From: an uncultured Clostridia bacterium
Lineage (GTDB): Bacteria > Bacillota > Clostridia > TANB77 > CAG-465
Assembly: GCA_944383035.1 (NCBI GenBank)
Contig: CALWOE010000007.1
Span: 1-37,954 of the forward strand
DNA length: 37,954 bases
Direction: 5' to 3'
The position numbers and the translations under genes are program-made. Of this stretch, positions 1-8,568 are shown one piece after another. The notes beneath the pieces were generated by a model. It worked only from the letters and a program-made list of their open reading frames with translations. It was not told the DNA's origin and ran no database searches. Numbering within the stretch: the first letter of the stretch is position 1; the number at the start of each line of letters is the position of its first letter.

Positions 1-69
1 TGACACTTCGTCGATACTTACGCGTGTATTGGACTTTCACCAACTAGATATATACCATGCACGGCACAC
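1..69 (-). mobile_element. Group IIC intron, 5' end only (cut by window edge)
   Basis: Read on the minus strand, the sequence begins GTGTGCC at position 69 and continues with GCATGG, TCTA and GGTGAAAGTCC. This order closely resembles the 5' end of domain I of group IIC introns such as the Oceanobacillus iheyensis intron, as I remember it. It starts right after the T-run of an intrinsic terminator hairpin, which is the known target-site preference of group IIC introns. Its base composition (about 47% GC) is far above that of the surroundings. Only 69 nt are visible; a reverse transcriptase/maturase ORF and domains V-VI would lie beyond the left edge. The assignment rests on remembered motif order and context, not on a fold calculation. 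Confidence 0.78.
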
Positions 70-70
70 C

Positions 71-100
71 AAAAAAAACAGTAACTTTAATTACTGTTTT
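71..100 (-). terminator. Intrinsic terminator of the 92-aa/555-aa gene pair
   Basis: A perfect 10-bp stem (75-84 with 91-100) has a 6-nt loop and is followed on the minus strand by eight T residues (78-71). The stop codon of the upstream gene lies at the foot of the stem. It also marks the insertion point of the presumed group IIC intron. Confidence 0.88.
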
Positions 101-377
101 AAATCAAAAATTTCTTTTTACAATTCATATATTTTTCAAATGATGTAAGTGAAAGATAAATTTCATTTAATTCATCTTTTTTATAATAATACTTTAATAA
201 ATTTAAAGCATCATTTGCGCTAATTTTAAAAAATATAGCATCATCATCTAAAACTCTTTTTATTTTCTTATGAAGATCTAAGTTATCTTGTAATTTTTTT
301 GATGTATCAGTTTTAATTATTTCTTTTAATTCATTAATTTTTTCATTATTCTTTAAACGTATATCATTTATATCCAT
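99..377 (-). CDS. Hypothetical protein, 92 aa, second gene of a two-gene unit
   Basis: I do not recognise this family. The product is small, charged and lysine-rich, has no signal peptide or membrane segment, and looks mostly alpha-helical. Its middle part (about residues 45-70) has a regular hydrophobic/charged pattern that could be a helical bundle or protein-protein surface. The ATG lies one base after the stop codon of the 555-aa gene, so the two are almost certainly co-transcribed and probably translationally coupled. An intrinsic terminator follows at once. The close coupling suggests a partner, regulator or immunity-type role for the 555-aa protein, but nothing in the sequence proves that. 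Confidence 0.75.
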   Translation of the reverse strand: MDINDIRLKNNEKINELKEIIKTDTSKKLQDNLDLHKKIKRVLDDDAIFFKISANDALNLLKYYYKKDELNEIYLSLTSFEKYMNCKKKFLI

Positions 378-378
378 A

Positions 379-2046
379 TTAAATTACAACCTCACTTTCT
401 TCATGTTCTTTTAAAATGGTACCATCTTTTTCAATTATACCAGGTACAAAGCTATTATCACTTGTTTTTGTAAAATTACCACTAGAAAATTTATCTTTCA
501 ATTCATCTTTTGAAATTTCTCTAAATCCATCCTTTGATAAATAATAATAATTAACATTATTATCTAAGTCATAACTATATACTTTTGATATTTTATAATT
601 ATTATCATCAACTGGAATTCCAATCATACATTCATTTAAATTTGAATCTTTTCTAAAAACTTTTGATTTTACATATGAGATATAACTTAACATATCAAGC
701 TCATCTTTATTTTCAATTTTTGAAAATTGTTCATTTAAAAAATCAAATTTTTCTTTAATAGGAGCATTAAGTAATGTATCTGCTAAATGTTCATCATAAT
801 CATCTTCTCGTCTTAAAAAAGCTAAATCTTCATTAGTTTTACTATTATTTACTTTTTCATATTCACTTTTTTGAAACTCAACATTTTTATTCTTATTACT
901 TAAAATTGTAAATCCAGCAGTAGGCATATTAAAACATGCTCTTTCTATATCATTTATTTTTCCTGTAGTATCAAACATATTTTTACTAACATTAGTAGCA
1001 TCAGCTTTAATAACTTCATTATCTGCAAGAAGTGTCACATAGTAATGTTCCCCTTGTTTAGTTATTACATTATCTATACTATAATCTGTAAGAAGTTTTG
1101 AATAAATTTCTGACCAAGATTTACATATAACAAGATTATCTGAAATGTTAAAAGTATCTATAGGTTTAGATAAAAGCTGATTTGTTATTTCTTCTTTTTT
1201 TTCTTTAGGTGCAGCACAAAAAGACTGATTATATTTTACTTTTTTATTTAATGATTTATATATCTCATGTGCAAGCATTGTTTGACTATTACATTTTGGT
1301 AAATCCTCTAATATATCCTCTTTAAACTTACTATCCAACTCTAATGTAGAATCAAATTTTTTACCATAATGTGTTAAATCTCTATCAAAAAACAAGTTAT
1401 AAAACATATCTTGTTCTTTTTCACTAAATATAAGAGTATCTGAATTTTCAACAGCTGCTTGATATCTTCTAACGGATTCAATTACATCATCTTTACTAAC
1501 ATTTCCAAAAAACTCTTTGTTTTTATCATAATTTAAAAATTTATTTACAAAATTCTCATCTTTTATTAATAAATTAATGTTATCAATAGAAAGTAATTCT
1601 TTATCATTATTTACTTTTTCATATTTTGAATTATCTTCTATTTTAAATTCTCTTGAAGTAAGTAAAGATATCCTCTCAATTTTTGATTTACTAAATTTTA
1701 TACCTAAACTTTCTAGAGAATTTTTGTATTCTAAAATTGCATAAATGTAATTATCTATATTTTCACCATCTGGTATCAATTCTTTAAGTGACTTATCATT
1801 ATTTAAAATATTTTCAATTGTATCAATAGGAATTATTGGTAGAGTTTTATCACTTACTTTAGTTTTTTCTTTTAAATCTGCTAAAAATTTATTTTCGTTA
1901 TTTATATTACTATTTTCTTTTATTTCATTATTTATATTTTCTTTATTATGGTTATCTTTAATATTATTATGTTCATTTTCTTCTTGATTTTTATATAACA
2001 ATGGTTTGAAAACTTTTCTATTAAAGAACTCTTGTAATCTTCCCAT
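379..2046 (-). CDS. Putative transglutaminase-like / papain-fold protein, 555 aa
   Basis: The protein has no signal peptide or transmembrane segment. Residues 20-60 are an Asn/Glu/Lys-rich, probably disordered linker. A mainly helical region follows up to about residue 290. Around residues 300-352 there is a Cys-His-Asp arrangement: C308 in VICKSWSEIYSKLL, H334 in GEHYYVTLL, and D349 in IKADAT. Order and spacing match the transglutaminase-like superfamily, where Cys begins a helix and His and Asp lie on following strands. The C-terminal 200 residues are unassigned. A short motif, YEKVNN, occurs twice (about 142 and 397). The start has an AGAGGTG ribosome site five bases upstream. The enzymatic role (protease, transglutaminase or peptide amidase) is an inference; an inactive structural domain is also possible. 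Confidence 0.72.
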   Translation of the reverse strand: MGRLQEFFNRKVFKPLLYKNQEENEHNNIKDNHNKENINNEIKENSNINNENKFLADLKEKTKVSDKTLPIIPIDTIENILNNDKSLKELIPDGENIDNYIYAILEYKNSLESLGIKFSKSKIERISLLTSREFKIEDNSKYEKVNNDKELLSIDNINLLIKDENFVNKFLNYDKNKEFFGNVSKDDVIESVRRYQAAVENSDTLIFSEKEQDMFYNLFFDRDLTHYGKKFDSTLELDSKFKEDILEDLPKCNSQTMLAHEIYKSLNKKVKYNQSFCAAPKEKKEEITNQLLSKPIDTFNISDNLVICKSWSEIYSKLLTDYSIDNVITKQGEHYYVTLLADNEVIKADATNVSKNMFDTTGKINDIERACFNMPTAGFTILSNKNKNVEFQKSEYEKVNNSKTNEDLAFLRREDDYDEHLADTLLNAPIKEKFDFLNEQFSKIENKDELDMLSYISYVKSKVFRKDSNLNECMIGIPVDDNNYKISKVYSYDLDNNVNYYYLSKDGFREISKDELKDKFSSGNFTKTSDNSFVPGIIEKDGTILKEHEESEVVI

Positions 2047-2064
2047 ATAGCACCTCTTTTTTTT

Positions 2065-2093
2065 ATTATATTATAAAATAAAAAAAATAACAA
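2065..2093 (-). promoter_or_regulatory. Probable sigma-A promoter of the 555-aa gene
   Basis: On the minus strand TTGTTA (2093-2088) and TATAAT (2070-2065) are 17 bp apart. The predicted transcript would start about 10 bases before the ATG, so the ribosome site would lie at the very 5' end. The region is almost pure A/T, so chance matches are possible. Confidence 0.45.
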
Positions 2094-2100
2094 CATAAAT

Positions 2101-2142
2101 AAAAAAAGTTTGAAATAGAACATATTCTTATTTCAAACTTTT
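2101..2142 (-). terminator. Intrinsic terminator at the end of the glycan operon
   Basis: A 14-bp perfect stem (2104-2117 with 2129-2142) is followed on the minus strand by a run of seven T. It lies 15 bp after the stop of the nucleotidyltransferase gene, the last gene of the operon. Confidence 0.88.
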
Positions 2143-2156
2143 ATGTTATATTTTAT

Positions 2157-2876
2157 TTATTTTTCAATGAAAGCTTTTAATTCATCTGGTGTTCCTAATA
2201 CATCAACACCATCATATGGTACTTGTGTGATAGTTATATTTTTTCCTTGTTTTATCATTTCATTATACATTGGTGCAATATATCTTTCTCCTTTTTCCAT
2301 ATTTGATTCATCACTATAAAATGAATTATATATATCGTCATATAATTTAGCTGATTTAAAATAATATACACCTAAACTTGCATTATCAGATATTTTAACT
2401 TTTTCTCTTACTTCAACTACTTTTCCATTATCATCAGTCTTAGCAAAACTCCAATGATCACCAGGTGCATTAAAACATGGTATACATCCATCACCTTTTA
2501 GGTCTTCTCTTTTTAAGAATTCCGGATGAATATATGTATCAATATTGTAAATATTTACTTCATCATCTTCTTTTAAGTCTTTTACTGCTAAATATGCAGT
2601 TTCAGCTTGTCCAGAAGTATTAAATTCAAGTTCTTTTACTTCATAATTTTTTATACCTAATGAATTGCATTTATCAAATATAAAATCTTTTGCATTATCT
2701 TCTTTTCTTGATATAAAAATATATTTTACATCATCACCTCTAAAATTTTTCAAACTTTCCATTGACCATTCAAATAAAGTTTTACCTTTTGCTTCAATCA
2801 TAAATTTTGGTACATTATACCCAACTTTTCTAAATCTACTTCCAAGTCCAGCCATTGTTATAACATTAACAAACAT
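2157..2876 (-). CDS. Sugar-phosphate nucleotidyltransferase (NTP_transferase family), 239 aa
   Basis: It probably transfers a nucleotidyl group from NTP to a phosphorylated sugar or alcohol to make an activated donor for the surface glycan. The N-terminus carries the family nucleotide-binding loop AGLGSRF (residues 9-15) followed by PK (23-24). An acidic metal-binding stretch, NIDTYIHP, lies near the middle. Length fits a minimal single-domain enzyme such as LicC or RmlA-like proteins without an added regulatory domain. The reading frame can be opened at a GTG at 2885, but that GTG is part of the AGAGGTG ribosome site; ATG at 2876, seven bases later, is the better start. It is the last gene of the operon, directly after a small HAD phosphatase and a kinase-like gene. 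The substrate cannot be told from the sequence. Confidence 0.85.
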   Translation of the reverse strand: MFVNVITMAGLGSRFRKVGYNVPKFMIEAKGKTLFEWSMESLKNFRGDDVKYIFISRKEDNAKDFIFDKCNSLGIKNYEVKELEFNTSGQAETAYLAVKDLKEDDEVNIYNIDTYIHPEFLKREDLKGDGCIPCFNAPGDHWSFAKTDDNGKVVEVREKVKISDNASLGVYYFKSAKLYDDIYNSFYSDESNMEKGERYIAPMYNEMIKQGKNITITQVPYDGVDVLGTPDELKAFIEK

Positions 2877-2887
2877 AAAAAACACCT

Positions 2888-3277
2888 CTACAATCTATCT
2901 TCATCACATATTTTAGTTAAATCTTCCACAGAATTTTCAAGCAATTCTTTTGGTCTTACAGCTCTATCATCAACATAAAATCCAAATCTTCCAGGCCATG
3001 GTTTTCCATATATAATTTCATCGTATGGTATGTCCCATTTATCTAACCAATTTAACATTACTTTTGCTGTATTTTTATTTATAAGACCTAAATTACCTGA
3101 ATAAGAATTCATATTTCTAGATGTAAATAATATTATTTTATATCCATCTTCTTTTAGACTTCTGATTTTTTTTACAATATTTTCATATGGTATCAAATCC
3201 ATATATTCTTCATCTTTTTTCTTTATAGGACAAATAGTACCATCTATATCGAATATAAAACTCCCTTTATTTTCCAT
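2888..3277 (-). CDS. Small HAD-family phosphatase, capsule-biosynthesis type, 129 aa
   Basis: This is a compact haloacid-dehalogenase-like hydrolase, cytoplasmic, predicted to remove a phosphate from a small metabolite. Motif I is FDIDGT with nucleophile D10 and acid/base D12. Motif II is the threonine in LFTSRN (T52), the motif III lysine is probably K92 in YGKPWP, and motif IV is VDD at 102-104. The cap domain is minimal, as in capsular-biosynthesis HAD phosphatases. Its start overlaps the end of the upstream kinase-like gene by 11 nt and is preceded by AGGAGGT. Position between a kinase-like and a nucleotidyltransferase gene suggests one pathway that builds an activated phosphorylated precursor. 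Confidence 0.87.
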   Translation of the reverse strand: MENKGSFIFDIDGTICPIKKKDEEYMDLIPYENIVKKIRSLKEDGYKIILFTSRNMNSYSGNLGLINKNTAKVMLNWLDKWDIPYDEIIYGKPWPGRFGFYVDDRAVRPKELLENSVEDLTKICDEDRL

Positions 3278-4736
3278 TTAAACTTTCTACCTCCTCTAAT
3301 ATATGTATAGCGTTCATTATAAATCCAACAACTTTCTTTACATTATCAATATGAAGTGGTAACATAGATAAAAATAAAGATGCTTCAAATAATCTAACTA
3401 ATTTATAATTAAAACCATTTTCTTCTAATTTATCTTTAAATAAATTAATAAATTTAGTTGTATCTCTTTTTTCTATTTTTATATCTATATTTAAATCTTG
3501 ATTCATATTAATCTCTACCATATCGTAATTAAAGAAATCATAATTTCCGCAAACAGAATGTGATAGTTTGGCTAAATCATAATATGGATCTGTCCATAAA
3601 TCTTCTTCTTTTGTTGCACCTTTAACATCAATAAATTTAAGTAAATTTATATCTTTATAATATAACATGTTTGAAAAACATAAATCACCATGACCTATTA
3701 CTTCTACATTTTTAAATTTATAGCCTGAAACCATTTTATCATATAACTTTTTATATTTATCATATATTTCATCTATACTTTTATAACTTTCATTTAATTT
3801 TATTACATTTTCAATTTTTTTATATTCATCTAATTCTTTTAATTCTTTAATTCTTTTCTCTACTTTATTGATATACAAATCTTCCATATTGCTTTTATAT
3901 TTTTCCTTTGTACAATCTCTTTTTGCTCTTAGATTTATAAAAAAGAAAATTTTATCAAGCAAAGTTTCAAAATCTTTTATAGATATAGCTTCATGAACCC
4001 ATTGCAAAGCAAGGTCTGGCGTTTTTAATCTTTCCATAGAATATGAAGCCTTTTTATCATCTTCTACATAATTAAATGGAACAACAAAAAAACTTTTCAT
4101 ATAATCTGGTATTAAATAAAAATAATCATGCTCTGCTTTAGCCTTTTTCTTGTTTGTTGATGTTTTTGTTACAATATAATCATTCCCTGTTAAACTGTTA
4201 AAATGCCTTGCTTCAAATCCACCAGAGAAAAATTTAAGGAAAGTATCATAAACAGATATATTTTGTAAACATCCATTATCTGATATTTCAGGTAAATTAT
4301 CATATTTTTCTTTAATACAATTTGAATCTTTCATTTTTTCATCTTGTAAAAACTTTTTATATTCTAAAGCTGATTTAAAAACGATCATTGTAGGATTTTC
4401 TTTGTTTGTAATCATCGTTCTATGTACAAACTCAGCTTTTTCTAATAATAATTTAAAATTTTCTTCATTTGTTATTACAGATGAAGAATATATATGCATA
4501 TATACAATATCATCATTTTCGTCTATTGAATTTATAAGTTTTTCTACATCCTTTTTTATATTTAATTTTACTATTTCTATATCTGGTTCTATTTTTAACA
4601 TTATTTTTTGCAATATTACTTGTAATTTTTGTCTTTTATATATAATATCGCCATAACTATTTAAAGCCACTATTTTACTTATAGTAGAGTTAATGTCATT
4701 TCTATTATCATATATTAAAATTACTTTCTTTTTCAT
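3267..4736 (-). CDS. Aminoglycoside-phosphotransferase/choline-kinase-like protein with extra N-terminal domain, 489 aa
   Basis: The C-terminal part (about residues 180-489) has a kinase-like fold of the APH/choline kinase group. The Brenner motif is HGDLCFSN (349-356, catalytic D351, metal ligand N356). The DFG-equivalent aspartate is D370 in FIDVKG, and DPYYDLAKLSHS follows as in this superfamily. The first 150 residues are a separate alpha/beta region starting with a hydrophobic strand (VILIYDN); I do not recognise it. The family phosphorylates small hydroxylated substrates; here a sugar, alditol or amino alcohol is likely given the neighbouring phosphatase and nucleotidyltransferase genes. 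The start overlaps the UPF0104 gene by 29 nt and follows AAAGGA. Confidence 0.8.
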   Translation of the reverse strand: MKKKVILIYDNRNDINSTISKIVALNSYGDIIYKRQKLQVILQKIMLKIEPDIEIVKLNIKKDVEKLINSIDENDDIVYMHIYSSSVITNEENFKLLLEKAEFVHRTMITNKENPTMIVFKSALEYKKFLQDEKMKDSNCIKEKYDNLPEISDNGCLQNISVYDTFLKFFSGGFEARHFNSLTGNDYIVTKTSTNKKKAKAEHDYFYLIPDYMKSFFVVPFNYVEDDKKASYSMERLKTPDLALQWVHEAISIKDFETLLDKIFFFINLRAKRDCTKEKYKSNMEDLYINKVEKRIKELKELDEYKKIENVIKLNESYKSIDEIYDKYKKLYDKMVSGYKFKNVEVIGHGDLCFSNMLYYKDINLLKFIDVKGATKEEDLWTDPYYDLAKLSHSVCGNYDFFNYDMVEINMNQDLNIDIKIEKRDTTKFINLFKDKLEENGFNYKLVRLFEASLFLSMLPLHIDNVKKVVGFIMNAIHILEEVESLNGK

Positions 4737-5613
4737 TCTTTTTAAGTCCTTTCTTTACAAACATAATAATATTATATATTATTAAAAATAATACAAAAAT
4801 TATAACTAAACTAAAAATTCCATAATATGAGAATTTACTAGTAATACCAAAAAATGCTGAATCTACATACTCTAGAAATAGATTAAATGAACTTGATAAA
4901 TTATATAAATCTGATACTAATTTAAAAACAATATATTCAACAAACCAAATTGCAAGTGAAATGACTATCAAAGACATTCCTCTACCTCTTATCATTTCTT
5001 TTGATTTTTTATATAATTCTTTACTTTCATCTAAGATTTTTAAATAAATTTTTCCTCTTTTTGATTTACTAGTTGTAAGTATTATTTCATTAAAATAATT
5101 ATAACTGCTTTCAAATGATAAATATACTATAACTGAAATTAAAACGAAAGCAGATAAAATAATTATAAGTAGATTTATATTCTTTGAAATGAAAAAATAT
5201 ACTAACGATATAGTAAGTAAAATTAATGAATCAAAAAACCTATCAATCCATACTAATATAAATCCTCTTGAAAATTTTCCCATTGCCTTTCCATATTCAA
5301 ACATTTTATAAATTTCACCTGATTTAAATGGTAAAATTATGTTTATTAAAGCTGTCTTTACATATATTTTTACAAACTTACTAAATTCTATCCTTTTTTC
5401 TATTAATAAAAGGTATGTCCTAAACATTCTTAATATATGTAAAGATATAAATAATATTATTGCTAAAATTATAAATAAAATATTTTCAAAATTAAAAACT
5501 TTAGGAATTACTTCTAATATTTTATCAAAATTTGTATATATAATAAAAGTTAAAATTATAACACTTACTATTTCAAAAAGAAATGTGACATAATTCATTA
5601 ATTTATTCTTCAT
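4708..5613 (-). CDS. UPF0104 / LPG-synthase-TM family membrane protein, 301 aa
   Basis: An integral membrane protein with about seven to eight hydrophobic segments, spread from residue 8 to the C-terminus. The pattern of a charged loop after segment 2 (HILRMFRTYLLL) and the later segment ALINIILPFKSGEIYKMFEYGK are typical of the UPF0104/flippase-like transmembrane family, which includes the membrane domain of MprF and AglD-type proteins. In glycan clusters such proteins are thought to move or use lipid-linked sugars. The gene sits between a GtrB-like glycosyltransferase and the kinase-like gene. It has an AAGGAG ribosome site. Exact function is unknown; the family assignment is fairly secure. 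Confidence 0.82.
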   Translation of the reverse strand: MKNKLMNYVTFLFEIVSVIILTFIIYTNFDKILEVIPKVFNFENILFIILAIILFISLHILRMFRTYLLLIEKRIEFSKFVKIYVKTALINIILPFKSGEIYKMFEYGKAMGKFSRGFILVWIDRFFDSLILLTISLVYFFISKNINLLIIILSAFVLISVIVYLSFESSYNYFNEIILTTSKSKRGKIYLKILDESKELYKKSKEMIRGRGMSLIVISLAIWFVEYIVFKLVSDLYNLSSSFNLFLEYVDSAFFGITSKFSYYGIFSLVIIFVLFLIIYNIIMFVKKGLKKNEKESNFNI

Positions 5614-5635
5614 TTAAAACTCCTTTTTTTATTTG

Positions 5636-6433
5636 TCAAACTTTATTTTGAAATATAACTTGTGCTGTATAGTCATCTATCTTTTTATCTCTTAAATCTT
5701 GTTTTATAAATTTCTTTTTATTTGTGACATAACTTGCAAGTAGTTTTAGAACTTTTGTTGCTTGATTAAACATTTTTACGTTTGAAACTTGATCTTCTTC
5801 TCTCCAAGATATAGGAAAAAATTTAGCATCTTGTTTATAATAATCTACAGCAAAAACCATACAATAATTAAATACTAAGTTATCAGGAAACTTTTTGTAA
5901 TATTTTGATTTTAACATTTTAGTAGAATACATATTAAGTCCTGAACCTAAATCGTATACTTTTTTTCTTATACCTATAGTAAATAACATGTTATATACTC
6001 TATTTCCAAAAGTTCTAAATTTTGAATAACCTATTAACTTAGAGCCTTTCATAAATCTTGCTCCAAGCATACAATCATGCTTTTCATATTCTTTAGTTTT
6101 AAGAACAGGTAATATATCTTTTATACTACCTTGATCGTCTCCATGCATAATCATAACATAGTCAAATTTATTATTTAAAGCATAATCAAATGCAACTTTA
6201 TGAGAACCACCAAGTCCATAATTTTCATCATTTCTAAGTAGCGATATTTTTATTTTAAATTTATTTTTATCTAAGTATTCTTTTACTACTTCTTCACCAT
6301 TATCTGTACTACGATTATTAATTATTATTACTTCTGTAATATATTTTTGCACTTCATCATCAATTTGATTTATTACTCTTGTAATTTGGTCTTTACAGTT
6401 ATACATTGGAATAAATAACAATATTTTTTTCAT
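5636..6433 (-). CDS. Family 2 glycosyltransferase, polyprenyl-phosphate (DPM1/GtrB)-like, 265 aa
   Basis: A GT-A fold enzyme that uses a nucleotide sugar. The N-terminus LLFIPMYNCKDQI begins the Rossmann-like part. IINNRSTDNGEE (37-48) is the nucleotide-binding aspartate loop and MHGDDQGS (96-103) the DXD-like metal site. This wording is close to enzymes that load a sugar on to polyprenyl phosphate. Unlike GtrB there is no C-terminal pair of membrane helices, so it may be peripheral or rely on its neighbours for membrane contact. The gene is 9 nt downstream of the GT-C/GtrA fusion gene, which supports a GtrB-like role: sugar is loaded on lipid inside, flipped by GtrA, then transferred outside by the GT-C part. 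Confidence 0.85.
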   Translation of the reverse strand: MKKILLFIPMYNCKDQITRVINQIDDEVQKYITEVIIINNRSTDNGEEVVKEYLDKNKFKIKISLLRNDENYGLGGSHKVAFDYALNNKFDYVMIMHGDDQGSIKDILPVLKTKEYEKHDCMLGARFMKGSKLIGYSKFRTFGNRVYNMLFTIGIRKKVYDLGSGLNMYSTKMLKSKYYKKFPDNLVFNYCMVFAVDYYKQDAKFFPISWREEDQVSNVKMFNQATKVLKLLASYVTNKKKFIKQDLRDKKIDDYTAQVIFQNKV

Positions 6434-6442
6434 AAAATCCCC

Positions 6443-8551
6443 CTATATTCTTTCAATTAATACTTTCATAAATATAAAATTCAATAACATAGTAATTGGA
6501 GTTATAATAATCTTTGCTATAAACTTACTATAACTTGTAACTAAATCAATCGGAACATTATAATATAATAAATCACTAAATTTAGCTAATACTACTGACA
6601 TAACAAGTATTAATATTATTTGATAAACTATATATATTATATATTTTGTTTTAATACTAAATTTCTTTGAATTATTCTTAAAAGTTTTTCTTGTTGATAC
6701 AACAAAAGTAAATGTTGCACCAAGTGTTGAGCTTATAATATTTGCAAATATTGTGCTTGGTATTAGATTACATAGTATTGTAAAAATTACTACATCTAAA
6801 ATCCAAGCTATACCAGATATTAAATAATATTTAATTGCTTGTATAATTAAAGAAAGTACAGTAGATTTTTTTACTATTAGACTATCTATTTTTTCATTTT
6901 GATTATTTACATTATTAGTTTTTTGTTTTAGACTTATATTCTTACATTCTGTTTTTTCTTTTATATAAAGTCCTATACTAACAATAATAAGTAAGAATCC
7001 AAGCAAATAATCCGGAAAATAGTACATAAAATAACTTGCAGGCTCAGTTAGAAAAATTATTGCAATTTTTCCAAGTGTAGTTAAACATATCAAACTAATT
7101 ACGTATCTTTTTTTAAACAAACTTGTAAACATTAATACAAATATTATTATCATTATAGGTATGAAATTCCAAAATACTGATGTTACAAATTGATTAACAT
7201 TATCATCTAAATCAATTCCAACAAGTGATGTAACTATTTTTGTTCTTATATCATTATTTATTGGTTGCATATATTTTAAATCTATCATATCTTTATATAT
7301 AAAAGTTTCTTGATCAATTGTATTATTATAAAACTGTGTAATTGAGCCATATGAAGCACCTTGACATTCTTTATCTAATCCATTTGCAGCAAAAAATGTT
7401 TTAAACCTTGCCTTTAAAAATTCAGCTGGATTATTTAAAATAAGATTTATATAACTTAATTTAAAATCATCAAGATGTTCTGCAAAATCTTCTCTTACAC
7501 AATCTGTTTTCCAAAACGCTGGTATTTCAGAATAACTTGGATTTTCTTTTAAATCTTCAATAGATAAAACTTTGTCTATATTTTCTAAATCTCTATTTAA
7601 ACTTTTACCTTTTAAGTCTTGTTGTAACATCATTGAAAGTGGATTTACATATATAGTAAGTGAATATCTTTTTGAAGATATAGGTACTACTTCAAGCGTA
7701 TTTAAGGCTTTATTATATGTTACAAAAATTACAATAAGTAACAAAAATACAGCACAAACTTTTTTAAAATTAAAACTTCTTTTATATGCAAAATATAATA
7801 TTATTGGTAAAAATACAAGATAAATTAATCCTTCACTTCTCCATAATATAACAAGAGACATTAATACAAGTAAAACAAGAAATTTCTTTAGATTCATTTT
7901 TCTTTTATCTATATAATCAAATATTATTATAGTAAATAAAAGTAACATAGCATAGGCATACATTGGAAGTCTTAATGGATACATATTATTTATAAGTACG
8001 GCAGGCAACATAAATAATATGTACATTGCAAAAATTAACCATTTATTATTAAATGAATTTTTAAGTCTTGCTATTAAGTATCCAAACATTAAACTTATAG
8101 CTATAACTTGAAATATTACCACACCAACTGGATATGGTATTATCATTAAAGCTATAGTCATAAATATAATTGTAATATATGAATGCCATACATTAATATT
8201 TGTACTTGCAGCATCGCTGACAAGTGAAAATTCATCCCAAACCCAATGACCGGGCCATATAAGTAATAAGAATATGGATAATATTATAAAATATATTAAT
8301 GTATATTTTAACCAATTTTTGTAAAATAAAGATTTTTGTTTTAATTTTATAATAAAATTTATAATAAATAAATATACAAAGAAAAATACTATTAAAAATA
8401 CAACTCTTAAAAAATAATATAAAATTGGTACATTTGGTGCTGTAAAAATTCTTGGCTGACAAACATATTTTGAAATAAAAAATGTTGATATTGTCAAAAT
8501 TATAGCTAAAATACTTCTAATGTTAATAACTTTTTTTAGTAAACTCTTCAT
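6443..8551 (-). CDS. GT-C-like membrane protein fused to a C-terminal GtrA domain, 702 aa
   Basis: A large membrane protein with about 15 hydrophobic segments. Residues 1-540 resemble DUF6020/GT-C type glycosyltransferases. WPGHWVWDEFS (99-109) has the acidic loop after an early membrane helix that is usual in lipid-phosphate-sugar dependent transferases. RSEGLIY (238-244) and an extracytoplasmic stretch of about 170 residues (285-455) follow. After a polar linker (540-562), residues 573-700 form a four-helix GtrA domain, recognisable from YYLISGIAWILDVVIFT at its start. GtrA proteins flip undecaprenyl-phosphate sugars. Usually gtrA, gtrB and gtrC are separate genes; here the flippase and the transferase are on one chain and the GtrB-like enzyme is next door. 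Confidence 0.8.
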   Translation of the reverse strand: MKSLLKKVINIRSILAIILTISTFFISKYVCQPRIFTAPNVPILYYFLRVVFLIVFFFVYLFIINFIIKLKQKSLFYKNWLKYTLIYFIILSIFLLLIWPGHWVWDEFSLVSDAASTNINVWHSYITIIFMTIALMIIPYPVGVVIFQVIAISLMFGYLIARLKNSFNNKWLIFAMYILFMLPAVLINNMYPLRLPMYAYAMLLLFTIIIFDYIDKRKMNLKKFLVLLVLMSLVILWRSEGLIYLVFLPIILYFAYKRSFNFKKVCAVFLLLIVIFVTYNKALNTLEVVPISSKRYSLTIYVNPLSMMLQQDLKGKSLNRDLENIDKVLSIEDLKENPSYSEIPAFWKTDCVREDFAEHLDDFKLSYINLILNNPAEFLKARFKTFFAANGLDKECQGASYGSITQFYNNTIDQETFIYKDMIDLKYMQPINNDIRTKIVTSLVGIDLDDNVNQFVTSVFWNFIPIMIIIFVLMFTSLFKKRYVISLICLTTLGKIAIIFLTEPASYFMYYFPDYLLGFLLIIVSIGLYIKEKTECKNISLKQKTNNVNNQNEKIDSLIVKKSTVLSLIIQAIKYYLISGIAWILDVVIFTILCNLIPSTIFANIISSTLGATFTFVVSTRKTFKNNSKKFSIKTKYIIYIVYQIILILVMSVVLAKFSDLLYYNVPIDLVTSYSKFIAKIIITPITMLLNFIFMKVLIERI

Positions 8552-8568
8552 AAAATCGCCTTTCTATA

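Noticed and set aside
1932..2123. A minus-strand frame overlapping the start of the 555-aa gene
   Set aside because: Composition is that of A/T-rich leader plus a shifted reading of the Asn/Glu-rich linker; it also crosses the operon terminator.
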